Assembly: GCF_900172325.1 (NCBI RefSeq)
Contig: NZ_FWFR01000003.1
Location: forward strand, 1 to 64,000
DNA from: Oceanibacterium hippocampi
GTDB lineage: Bacteria; Pseudomonadota; Alphaproteobacteria; Sneathiellales; Sneathiellaceae
Direction of reading: 5' to 3'
DNA length: 64,000 nucleotides
The position numbers and the translations under genes are program-made. How positions within the stretch are numbered: the first letter of the stretch is position 1; the number at the start of each line of letters is the position of its first letter. Shown here one piece after another: positions 51,673 through 59,503 of this stretch. Under the pieces are notes generated by a model. It ran no database searches. It worked only from the letters and a program-made list of their open reading frames with translations, and was not told the DNA's origin.

Positions 51673-54267
51673 CTAGCGCGCGACCTCGAAATCCGCGGCC
51701 GAGAGCTTGCCGCGTGAAATCCCGCTCAGCACGATCGTCGCGCCGTCCGACAACGCGATTTCCAGCCCGCTGCCCGGCCGCTCCCGGGCCGTACTCAGCA
51801 GCAGCACGGGCGAAAGCGTCGCCGGAACGACGAGTCGGTCGCGGCCCGGCTCGAAATCGGTGATGACGGTCCGCCCCGGTGCCGCCGGATCGACGACGAA
51901 GCGATCGGCGCCGGCGCCGCCCGCCATCAGGTCGGACCCGCCACCACCGGCAAGCACATCGTCGCCGTTACCGCCGGCGAGCAGGTTGGCCGCCCCGTCG
52001 CCCTCAAGGCGCTCCCCGTCCTCGTCGGCAAAACGGAAGCCCGGCTGCTCCAGCAAGCCGCCGCCGGGCCCCGCGCTCGGCGCGAGCAGGAATGTCGGGT
52101 CGCCGTCATAGCCGCTCTGAAGCGTCTCGCTGTTCTCGACCACGAAGCGAAAGGCGTCGATCGCCCCCGGAATGCCGAAGGTGACCATCGCGGCCAGCGC
52201 CGCCCGGGCATGGGCGACATAGCCGTCGGTGGCGTTGGCGTAGCCGACGAAGCTCGAGGCGTAGCGGGGATCGCCGAATTTCTTGGCATACCAGCCGTCG
52301 TCGGGCACCACCTCGGACCACTTCGTGTGGCGCCTGTCGGTTTCGCGGTCGACGACGAAAAGCCGGTAGGCGGTCGCGGCGAAGGGATTGAAGCCCTTGT
52401 CCTCGGACAGGAAGCGGCCGACCGTCCAGTTCGCCTTCCAGCGCAGCAGGCGTACCGCCTTGTCCGAGCCGCGCGAGGCGATCAGCCCGATCGCGGAGGT
52501 GAAGAAATCATCCTCCCAGGGAGCGACCGCACCCGGATCGACGTAGCGCCGCCGCCAGATATAACCTTCCAGGTCGCCCGCCTCCCTGAGTTCCCGCCGC
52601 TCCACGTAGCGACCGAGATAGGCGTCCAGGTTGCGCTCCAGCAGGCCGACGAAATAACCCTTCATCGGGTCGTCGTCGGGGGTTACGAAGGCGGCGTTGC
52701 TCAGCGTCCGCATGGTCCAGGCCTGGCCGCGCACCTGGTTTGCCTGTTCGATCAGCCCCTTGTCGTTCTGCCGGTAATTCGGATCGAGGGCCGCCACGTG
52801 CCAGGCCGCCTGGGCCATCAGTTCCTCGAGATAGTAGCGGTCGCCGGTCAGCAGATAAGGCAGGTAGGTGAGTGACGGCACATGCGCCGCATCGGGGGTC
52901 CAGCCGGTCCCTTCGCGCTGGATGCCGCCCGGCGGGAGATCGCTGTTGGCGATCTGAGCCCCACCGAGATAGAGCCGCGGCCGGTTGTCGATGCGCAGCG
53001 GCCGATCGGTCTTCGGATCACGGAAGTGCCAGGGGATCGTGCCCGCGACCTCGGCATTCAGCTTCGCCAGCGCCTCGGCGCGGGGATCCATGCTGACCAC
53101 CCATTCGGCGGACCAGCGCGGCAGCAGGCCGAGATCGGCACGCCCGCCCGGCGCCGGCATCTTGCGATGCACGCTGCCGCTCCCCATCGGCTCCCACTTG
53201 TAGTCGTCGAGGAAGGCCTCGATCTTCTGCATCTCCCAATCGCTGACGCCCCATGACAGGTCGTAGCTCGGCAATGCCCCGCTCCGCATCAGGTAGCGGA
53301 CATCGGGGACGATCTGCACCGCCGGCGCGACGCCCTGCCAGACCACGTGACGCCACGTCGCGTTGCGATGCTGGAACACGTCCGCGATCCGGTAGGGGGC
53401 CGCGCCGCGGTCGCGGACGACAAGGCCGTACTGCAGGTTGCGGTTCGGTACCGTCGCCGCATCGTTGTGAAAGACCAGCGCGGTTCGCACCGGGCCGTCG
53501 GCGAAGACCCGGACATGCAGGCCGACCGAGAAACGCTCGTCGACCGGCCGGTTGGCGACATATTCGGTGACCAGCGGGCCGTCCAGCCAGGTTTCGAGGC
53601 CGCCCGCCTTCTCCGCCGCCGCAAGGGCCTCGGCAACGTCAAAGCTGGCCGCCGCCGGGCTCGGCTCGAGTGCCTTGATGGGAACGATCTCGACCGACTT
53701 GCCGTAACCCGCGGCAGCGAGCGCCGAAAGCGCGACATGGCCCTTCGCGGCGGCGCCGACGCGCCGATGCAGCATGACGTCAAGGCCTGTGCCGCCGGCG
53801 ATCAGCGGCAGCGCGACCGTGACGATCGCGTGGCGCACCGAGCCGTCGTCGTGGCGCGCCTTCACGTCGACCTGGGTCGGCAGGGCATCGGATCCGGCAT
53901 GGGCTTCCAGGTGGAATCCCTTGGCGAGGTCGCCGGGGACGAACGCCTGCCCGAAGCTGATCGTGCGGGCTGCCTGCGGGGTTGCCTGGTGATTGAGGAA
54001 GCGAACGGCGACGATCTCGTCCGGCGCCGACGGCTGCGGCAGTGCCGGGGCCCGGACCGTGTCGCCGGACTGGCCGGCTATGACGAGGCGGCCATCGGAC
54101 GCGCGCACGATGTCGCCGGTCAGGCTGCTCGCCGGGGGCAGTCCGGGGGCCTTGCCAGCGGTCGCCGCCAGGCCCGCGGCGGTCGGCGCCAGATTCAGTG
54201 CGAGAACCGCCAGCGCCACGGACAACAGCCGGCGCCGGGTGCGCGGCGAATTACAGGTCATCAGCAT
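51673..54267 (-). CDS. RTX calcium-binding protein with shared RIFT/toroid-like module and signal peptide
   Basis: 864-residue exported protein. An N-terminal signal peptide-like segment (SPRTRRRLLSVALAVLALNL, about 7-35) is followed by a long module (about 65-740). Its motifs HDDGSVRHAIVTV, APWEDDFFTSA and NWTVGRFLSEDKGFNPFAA also occur in the proteins at 55359 and 59504. The end has RTX nonapeptides (GGNGDDVLAGGGGSDLMAGG, about 755-775) and a short GISRGKLSAADFEVAR tail like type I secretion substrates. Having both a Sec-like signal and RTX repeats is unusual. I chose the ATG at 54267 (GGAG seven bases upstream). Possible role: polysaccharide binding or cleavage. Confidence 0.8.
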   Translation of the reverse strand: MLMTCNSPRTRRRLLSVALAVLALNLAPTAAGLAATAGKAPGLPPASSLTGDIVRASDGRLVIAGQSGDTVRAPALPQPSAPDEIVAVRFLNHQATPQAARTISFGQAFVPGDLAKGFHLEAHAGSDALPTQVDVKARHDDGSVRHAIVTVALPLIAGGTGLDVMLHRRVGAAAKGHVALSALAAAGYGKSVEIVPIKALEPSPAAASFDVAEALAAAEKAGGLETWLDGPLVTEYVANRPVDERFSVGLHVRVFADGPVRTALVFHNDAATVPNRNLQYGLVVRDRGAAPYRIADVFQHRNATWRHVVWQGVAPAVQIVPDVRYLMRSGALPSYDLSWGVSDWEMQKIEAFLDDYKWEPMGSGSVHRKMPAPGGRADLGLLPRWSAEWVVSMDPRAEALAKLNAEVAGTIPWHFRDPKTDRPLRIDNRPRLYLGGAQIANSDLPPGGIQREGTGWTPDAAHVPSLTYLPYLLTGDRYYLEELMAQAAWHVAALDPNYRQNDKGLIEQANQVRGQAWTMRTLSNAAFVTPDDDPMKGYFVGLLERNLDAYLGRYVERRELREAGDLEGYIWRRRYVDPGAVAPWEDDFFTSAIGLIASRGSDKAVRLLRWKANWTVGRFLSEDKGFNPFAATAYRLFVVDRETDRRHTKWSEVVPDDGWYAKKFGDPRYASSFVGYANATDGYVAHARAALAAMVTFGIPGAIDAFRFVVENSETLQSGYDGDPTFLLAPSAGPGGGLLEQPGFRFADEDGERLEGDGAANLLAGGNGDDVLAGGGGSDLMAGGAGADRFVVDPAAPGRTVITDFEPGRDRLVVPATLSPVLLLSTARERPGSGLEIALSDGATIVLSGISRGKLSAADFEVAR

Positions 54268-54333
54268 CGTTTCGCTCCAGATCGGGCTACCGCCCGCCGC
54301 CAGCGGCGACGGCGAACACCACGGCATCCAGCC

Positions 54334-55191
54334 TCAGTCGAACGAGATGCCGGTGAGTTCCTTCAGCTTGGCCATGTCGTCTGCGAACAGGGCCCGGGCT
54401 TTCCGCCTCTCCTCGGCATCCAGTTTCGGGATGTCGTCGGTGATCGTCCGGCGGATCATGTCGCGCAGCACCGGCGGCGTAAAGCGCTTGGCGAAATTCG
54501 ACAACGCGAAGAAGCGTTCTTCCGTTCCGGCGATCCGGGTCAGGATACGCCCAACGTGGTTGTACTGGTAGGACTGGTTCTTCGGACTGTCGAACTGGTA
54601 CGGGAAATCGGCCGGGGCGACGCCGAGGAAGGCGGTAACCTGCCGCGCCACCGCGACCGGGTCGCGGGCCAGGTCGTCGAATTTCAGGATCAGGAACTGG
54701 TCGAGCGAGAAATGCTCGAGATAGACCGCGAGCTGGGCATGGTAGGACGACGTCGCGACATAGTTCGAACGCGGTGTGATCGCTTCCGCCCAGGGCCGCG
54801 TCTCGCGGCCGGCGCGCACGGTGTGCCAATAGGACGAATAGGTCCGGTCGATCGGATCGCGGAGGATATAGATCAGCCTGGCATCGGGCGCGACGCTGTG
54901 GATCCGCTCCGCGACATCGCGGCGGTCGACCTCGCTCAACGCGACGGGTGCCCCCGGATAGATCGGCGAATGGGTGTAGGAGGGCGAGGCATCAAGCAGC
55001 AGCGCGTCGTCCGGCGCGCCCTCGAAGCAATTGCGGTACCAGCCGAGCCCCTTTTCCCAGTGGGCGTTGAAGAAATTCGGCTCCTTCGGCCGGGAAACCG
55101 TGATCTTCGGGTGCTGGTCGAGGAGAAACGCGAGCGTCGTCGTGCCGGATTTCTGCGCGCCAATCAGATACGCCTTGGGCGGGAAACTCAT
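54334..55191 (-). CDS. Sulfotransferase family protein
   Basis: 285-residue PAPS-dependent sulfotransferase. The 5'-phosphosulfate-binding loop GAQKSGTTTL (residues about 11-20) and 3'-phosphate-binding segment YILRDPIDRTYSSYWH (about 109-124) are clear, and SPSYTHSP lies between. It probably sulfates a sugar hydroxyl of the local polysaccharide, cytoplasmically before export. I prefer the ATG at 55191 because the family starts just before the PAPS loop; a GTG at 55230 is possible. It is the only sulfotransferase here and stands upstream of, and in the same direction as, an RTX gene. Confidence 0.88.
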   Translation of the reverse strand: MSFPPKAYLIGAQKSGTTTLAFLLDQHPKITVSRPKEPNFFNAHWEKGLGWYRNCFEGAPDDALLLDASPSYTHSPIYPGAPVALSEVDRRDVAERIHSVAPDARLIYILRDPIDRTYSSYWHTVRAGRETRPWAEAITPRSNYVATSSYHAQLAVYLEHFSLDQFLILKFDDLARDPVAVARQVTAFLGVAPADFPYQFDSPKNQSYQYNHVGRILTRIAGTEERFFALSNFAKRFTPPVLRDMIRRTITDDIPKLDAEERRKARALFADDMAKLKELTGISFD

Positions 55192-55302
55192 GGAACGTTC
55201 CGGCAAGTTGAAACTGTTGCTCTGCGACACTGCTGTCCGGTGAAAATGCCACTAATGGGGTAGCCTGCGCAATCGGCAAGCGACATGGCCCCGAATGAAG
55301 AA

Positions 55303-55336
55303 CGCCGCCCGGGCGGCAAATGCCAGCCGGGCGGCG
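55303..55336 (-). terminator. Intrinsic terminator of the 1117-residue RTX gene
   Basis: CGCCGCCCGG (55303-55312) pairs with CCGGGCGGCG (55327-55336). On the minus strand it is followed by TTCTTCATTC, and it lies 22 bases after the RTX stop at 55359. Confidence 0.75.
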
Positions 55337-55358
55337 CGTTCAACGGGTCGCCGTTTCG

Positions 55359-58300
55359 TCAATTGATGATGAAATCGGCTCCCGACAGGTCCTTCGGATC
55401 GATACCGAGCAGCATGACCTCGTTGTTGCCGCCGAGATCGAGGATGGTGTTCCCGTGCCCGTCCGACGACAGGGCCTTGAGGGCATCCGCGGCACTGTCG
55501 ATGCCGTTGCCGTTCAGGTTCGCCTTGATGACGATGTCGTCGACCCCGGGGGTGAAATCGTCGATCACGTCACGGCCGCTGTTGCTGACGTCGAAGACGA
55601 AATCGTCGGCCCCTTTTCCGCCCTTCATGAAATCGTCGCCGCGACCGCCGTTCAGCCAGTCGTTGCCGTCGTTTCCGAACAGGAAGTCGTCGCCGTTGTT
55701 GCCGTACAGCTTGTCATTGCCGTCGCCGCCGAAGATCGCGTCATCGCCGCCGTTGCCGACGATCTTGTCGTTGCCAGCCCCGCCATGCAGCAGTTCGTTG
55801 TCGCTGCTGCCGGTGACGGTGTCGTTGCCCTTGCCGGCGACGATATGGTTGGCTGCCTCGATCCGGGCACCGTCCGGCCCCAGCGTCGGGGCGAAGTTGA
55901 AGGTCGGGGCGTTCTCGAACTTGGCCGACAGATGCTGGGTTTCACTGACCACGAAGCCGTAGGCTTCGAGTGCGCCCTCCGCCCCGTGCTCGACCATGGT
56001 CGCGAGCGACGCCCGGGCGATCGCCGGATAGCCGTCGGCAGCGTTCGGGCTGCCAACGAAGCTCTGCGATCCGTCGTTCGAATCGGTGCGAAGCTGATCC
56101 CACGACGAGTAGCGCGCACCGGACTGCTGGTCCTGGACGAAGATCCGGTAGGACGTCGCGACATAGGGATTGAAGCCCTCGTCCTCGGCGAGGAAGCGGC
56201 CCACAGTCCAGTTCGTCTTCCAGTCGAGCAGCGTATCCGCGCCATCGAAGCCGCGGCGGGCGAGCGTGCCCACGGCCAGCGTGAAGAAATCGTCCTCCCA
56301 GGGGGCCACCGCACCCGGCGCGACATAACGGTCGCGCCAGATATAGCCCTCGAGTTCGCCGGCCGAATCCATGGCACCGTCGATCACGTATTTCTTCACG
56401 TAATGGTCGAGATTGCTGTCGAGCAGCTTCTCGAAATAGGCCTTGGTCGGGTCCTTGTCGGGAATGATGTAGGCGGCGTCGCCGAGATTCCGCAGGCTCC
56501 AGGCCTGGCCGCGCACCTGGTTGTCGGATTCGATCACGCCGGCGCCGTTACCGCGGCTGTCCGGATTGAGCGAGGCGACGGTCCAGGAGGTCTGCGCCTT
56601 CAGTTCTTCCAGGTAATATTGCGACCCGGTCACCAGGTACGGCAGATAGTTGAGCGACGGCTGATGCGCGTTGTCGATCTGCCAGCCAGTGCCTTCGTTG
56701 GAGACGCCCCCTTCCGGCCGCGTCACGCCGCCGATGTTGGATTCGCCCAGGTAAAGGCGCGGATGGTCCTTGATGCTGACGACCTTGCCGGTCGCCTCGT
56801 CGATATAGTGCCAGGGAACCGAACCGGACGCGTCGGCGTTGGCCAGCATCACTTTGAGTGCGCGGGCGTCCTGGGTGACGAGATAGTTGACCGCCCATTC
56901 CGGGAGAATGCCGATGTCGTCGCGGCCGCCCGGCGCCGGCATGCCCATGAAGACCCCGGCCTCGCCCATCGGCCCGGTGTTGAGAGAGGCAAGCTTGTTG
57001 TAGGCGCCGCTGATGTCGGAGGCGGAAACGCCCGTGCTCAGGTCGTAGCCCGGCACCGCCCCGGTCTCGAACAGGTAGGGCACGTCATAGACGACCTGCA
57101 GGCCCGGCGCGTCGTCCGACCAGACCTCGCTGTGCCACGTGCCATGACGGTGATGGTCCAGGTTGTTGTACTTCTCGACGACCTTTCCGTCCTCGCGGAT
57201 CGTCACGTCGTAGGTGACGTTCGTGACGTTGGTCGAGAAGGTCTTCGAGTTCGAGACGACGACGTCGGTCATGACCGAACCGTCGGCATAGGCGCGCACG
57301 TTGAAGCGCGCCGTCAGCAAGTCGTTGACCTCGACTTCGGCTGAATACTCGCTCGCCAGCGGGCCCTTGAGCCAGGTCGTCAGACTGCCGTCTTTCATCG
57401 CATCGCGGAGGACGTCGGCCGCGTCGATGTGAATGGTCTTGCCGGCGTCCTTGCCGCTCTCGATCTTGAAGTCGACGGTGAGATCGTAGCCGTTGGATAG
57501 AATCTTGGAGGCGCTGATCGAGCCGCTCCCCGACGGCGAGTTCGCCGTCGAGAGCATGACGTCGATCGCCTTGCCCGACGACACGCTGGGTCCGTTCAGC
57601 GTGAGCACCGCATGCTTGACCGAACCGTCGTCGTGAAACGCCTTCGCATCCATCTGCAGCGGCACCTGGATGCCGTTGATGTGGGCGACGAGGGCCTTCC
57701 CGGCAGGGACGTCGCCTTCGGCGAAGACATGGCCGAAGGTATAGTGATCGGCCGCTTCCTGCTTGTTGCCGTTGTTGGCAAGACGGATGGAAACGACTTC
57801 GTTCGAACCCTTCGCCTGGTCGAGTTCGGGTGCGTAGAGCAGGCCCTTCTGATTCAGCTTGCCGACCGACTCGTAGAAATCACCCGGAATGTCCGGCAGC
57901 TTGTCGACATTGCCCGACGAACTGTTTCCGGAAGAGCTGTTGCCCGACGAGCTGCTGCCCGAGGAACCCGATTTGCCGCTGCCGGACGAACCGGAACTGC
58001 CGCCGGACGAACTGGAACTGCCGCCGGAGGAACTGCTGCCGCCGGAGGAATTGCCGCCGGATCCGGCCGAGCCGTTGTTGTTGTAGACGTTCGTCTCGTG
58101 GCGGACGTCCCCGCCGTTCATGTAGCTGCCGCCGCCGTAGTTGCCTTCGTTCAGCGTGCCCGGGACGTAGCCGGAGTTGCCGCCTGTGTAGCTGCCGCCC
58201 GTGTGGCTGTTTCCGCCGGCGGCGCCGCTGCTGTAGACCGGCGTGCTGCCGCCGCCCGAAGAGTGGATCGTCTGCTCGTGCGACATGCCGCCGCCGACCG

Positions 58301-58712
58301 CCGAGTAATTGCCGCCACCGCCCGGCTGGCCATGCAGTATGTCGCCGCCATTCATCGGGTTGAAAGCGCCCTGCTGCCAGCTCGGGATGCTGAGACCCGG
58401 ATGGCCGGCCTCGCCGCCGCCGTTGCTGATGTTGGCGTACCAGTTGTTGATTGCGCCGTTGGAGGAACCGTCCGCCGCGCCCGTGGTCGCCGTTGCATGC
58501 AGCGGACTTCCGGACCCGGATCCGCCGGCGGTCGCCGCTCCGGCCCCGGTGTGACCCTCCGTCGCGATCCTGAGAAAGGCTTCCATGCCGCTGGCGCTGA
58601 ACTGCGAGCCGAATAGCCCCGCGCTCTGCGACGATGTCGAATTGCCTGCCTCGTTCATATACGAGGCGAGCAGATCGAAAGTAGCCATGAAATCGCTATA
58701 GTGGGAAGGCAT
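55359..58712 (-). CDS. RTX calcium-binding protein with Gly/Ser/Asn-rich N-terminus and shared module
   Basis: 1117-residue probable type I secretion substrate. Residues 1-70 have no signal peptide. Residues about 70-270 are an extreme Gly/Ser/Asn/His-rich low-complexity region with repeated SSGGSS and GNSSSGN. From about 272 to 955 it carries the shared module (KAFHDDGSVKHAVLTL, RGQAWSLRNLGDAAYI, APWEDDFFTLA, NWTVGRFLAEDEGFNPY). About eight RTX nonapeptides (GGAGNDKIVGNGGDDAI and so on) follow, ending in MLLGIDPKDLSGADFIIN, a typical RTX C-terminus. GGAG lies eight bases before the ATG at 58712. Activity on polysaccharide is inference. Confidence 0.85.
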   Translation of the reverse strand: MPSHYSDFMATFDLLASYMNEAGNSTSSQSAGLFGSQFSASGMEAFLRIATEGHTGAGAATAGGSGSGSPLHATATTGAADGSSNGAINNWYANISNGGGEAGHPGLSIPSWQQGAFNPMNGGDILHGQPGGGGNYSAVGGGMSHEQTIHSSGGGSTPVYSSGAAGGNSHTGGSYTGGNSGYVPGTLNEGNYGGGSYMNGGDVRHETNVYNNNGSAGSGGNSSGGSSSSGGSSSSSGGSSGSSGSGKSGSSGSSSSGNSSSGNSSSGNVDKLPDIPGDFYESVGKLNQKGLLYAPELDQAKGSNEVVSIRLANNGNKQEAADHYTFGHVFAEGDVPAGKALVAHINGIQVPLQMDAKAFHDDGSVKHAVLTLNGPSVSSGKAIDVMLSTANSPSGSGSISASKILSNGYDLTVDFKIESGKDAGKTIHIDAADVLRDAMKDGSLTTWLKGPLASEYSAEVEVNDLLTARFNVRAYADGSVMTDVVVSNSKTFSTNVTNVTYDVTIREDGKVVEKYNNLDHHRHGTWHSEVWSDDAPGLQVVYDVPYLFETGAVPGYDLSTGVSASDISGAYNKLASLNTGPMGEAGVFMGMPAPGGRDDIGILPEWAVNYLVTQDARALKVMLANADASGSVPWHYIDEATGKVVSIKDHPRLYLGESNIGGVTRPEGGVSNEGTGWQIDNAHQPSLNYLPYLVTGSQYYLEELKAQTSWTVASLNPDSRGNGAGVIESDNQVRGQAWSLRNLGDAAYIIPDKDPTKAYFEKLLDSNLDHYVKKYVIDGAMDSAGELEGYIWRDRYVAPGAVAPWEDDFFTLAVGTLARRGFDGADTLLDWKTNWTVGRFLAEDEGFNPYVATSYRIFVQDQQSGARYSSWDQLRTDSNDGSQSFVGSPNAADGYPAIARASLATMVEHGAEGALEAYGFVVSETQHLSAKFENAPTFNFAPTLGPDGARIEAANHIVAGKGNDTVTGSSDNELLHGGAGNDKIVGNGGDDAIFGGDGNDKLYGNNGDDFLFGNDGNDWLNGGRGDDFMKGGKGADDFVFDVSNSGRDVIDDFTPGVDDIVIKANLNGNGIDSAADALKALSSDGHGNTILDLGGNNEVMLLGIDPKDLSGADFIIN

Positions 58713-59503
58713 GTAAAATGCTCCAGTTCGTCGTCCTACTGCATGCGCGCCTGCTAATCAGCGGTGCGCCTGCTCCTGATTACCGGGTCAACGCATGTCG
58801 TCGACCGAATGAATTGAAAAGGATCCCTGCAACCGTTCCGCCCATCGTCAGTGCCGGCAGCGGCGATTACGTATGTGGTATTACCGCTCGGCAATTTCAC
58901 ACACGCTTTCCCTTCGCCACACTTGGCGCTGACCAGATTCTCGTTCTGCTGCATGGTCCCCTGACCGACCCCAATCATCGTCCAGAGCGACCCGCCGAAT
59001 TGATCTCCCCCAACCGGCTGGTCGCCCTCGGTTTCTAGCGAACCCTGCCAAACGTAGTTAACAAATTCGTTAACGCTGGGGCACCGTCGGATCGGACCGG
59101 CCTTCCGACAGTTAAGGCAATGTCTGAAGTAGAGCCCGCAACGTCTTGCGGACCCTGCCCGATCTCGACAATTGGCGTAGAGAATATATGCGCAATATCA
59201 AGCACTTAGGCTTGCAAGTGCATTTTTGCAACAGTGAAACAATAAGGCAAATACAGTGCTAGCTGCGAATCACTTGCCGAAATATTTCCGACAATCATCA
59301 CAACTTTGTCACAGGCGGGGAAAGTGAAGAAATCGCGGACCAGCGAAAAGACCGGACATGCGATCAGTCAAGCCGCACCGGAGATCGCCGGCGACCGGTC
59401 GGTCGCCTCGACGACGGGGTGATTCCAGGAGCGGATTGGCACTGATCGGACATGACAACGGGGCCGGCTTGCAGCCGGCCCCGTGTCGTGGTGCCAGTAA
59501 GGC
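58713..59503. other. Long non-coding interval between the two largest RTX genes
   Basis: 791 bases without a supported gene; short frames at 58718-59038 and 58754-58978 have mixed codon use and no family. The region is AT-rich from about 59040 to 59340 and must carry the promoter of the 55359 gene. It holds two TTCCGACA half-sites (59103-59110 and 59286-59293), one TGTCTGAA (59121-59128) and the hairpin at 59460. A weak -24/-12-like match (58828-58843, minus) is not convincing. Confidence 0.45.
59460..59482 (-). terminator. Hairpin after the partial RTX gene
   Basis: GGGGCCGGCT (59460-59469) pairs with AGCCGGCCCC (59473-59482) around a three-base loop, 21 bases beyond the stop of the 59504 gene. 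The 10-bp perfect stem lacks a T-run on the minus strand (GTTGTC follows). Confidence 0.6.

Noticed and set aside
53347-55263. Long open frame on the plus strand across the RTX and sulfotransferase genes
   Set aside because: It is antisense to genes with clear families. Its sequence is Arg/Gly/Asp-rich with no domain, as expected for the complement of GC-rich coding DNA. Many similar antisense frames occur through the window and were left out.
58828-58843. GG-N10-GC match on the minus strand upstream of the 55359 gene
   Set aside because: Its -24 part (GGGCGG) fits poorly and it is 117 bases from the start, so it is not better than chance in this GC-rich sequence.
58718-59038. 106-residue plus-strand frame and a 74-residue minus-strand frame (58754-58978)
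   Set aside because: Mixed codon use, no ribosome site, no recognisable domain; they lie in the promoter-side interval of the RTX gene.
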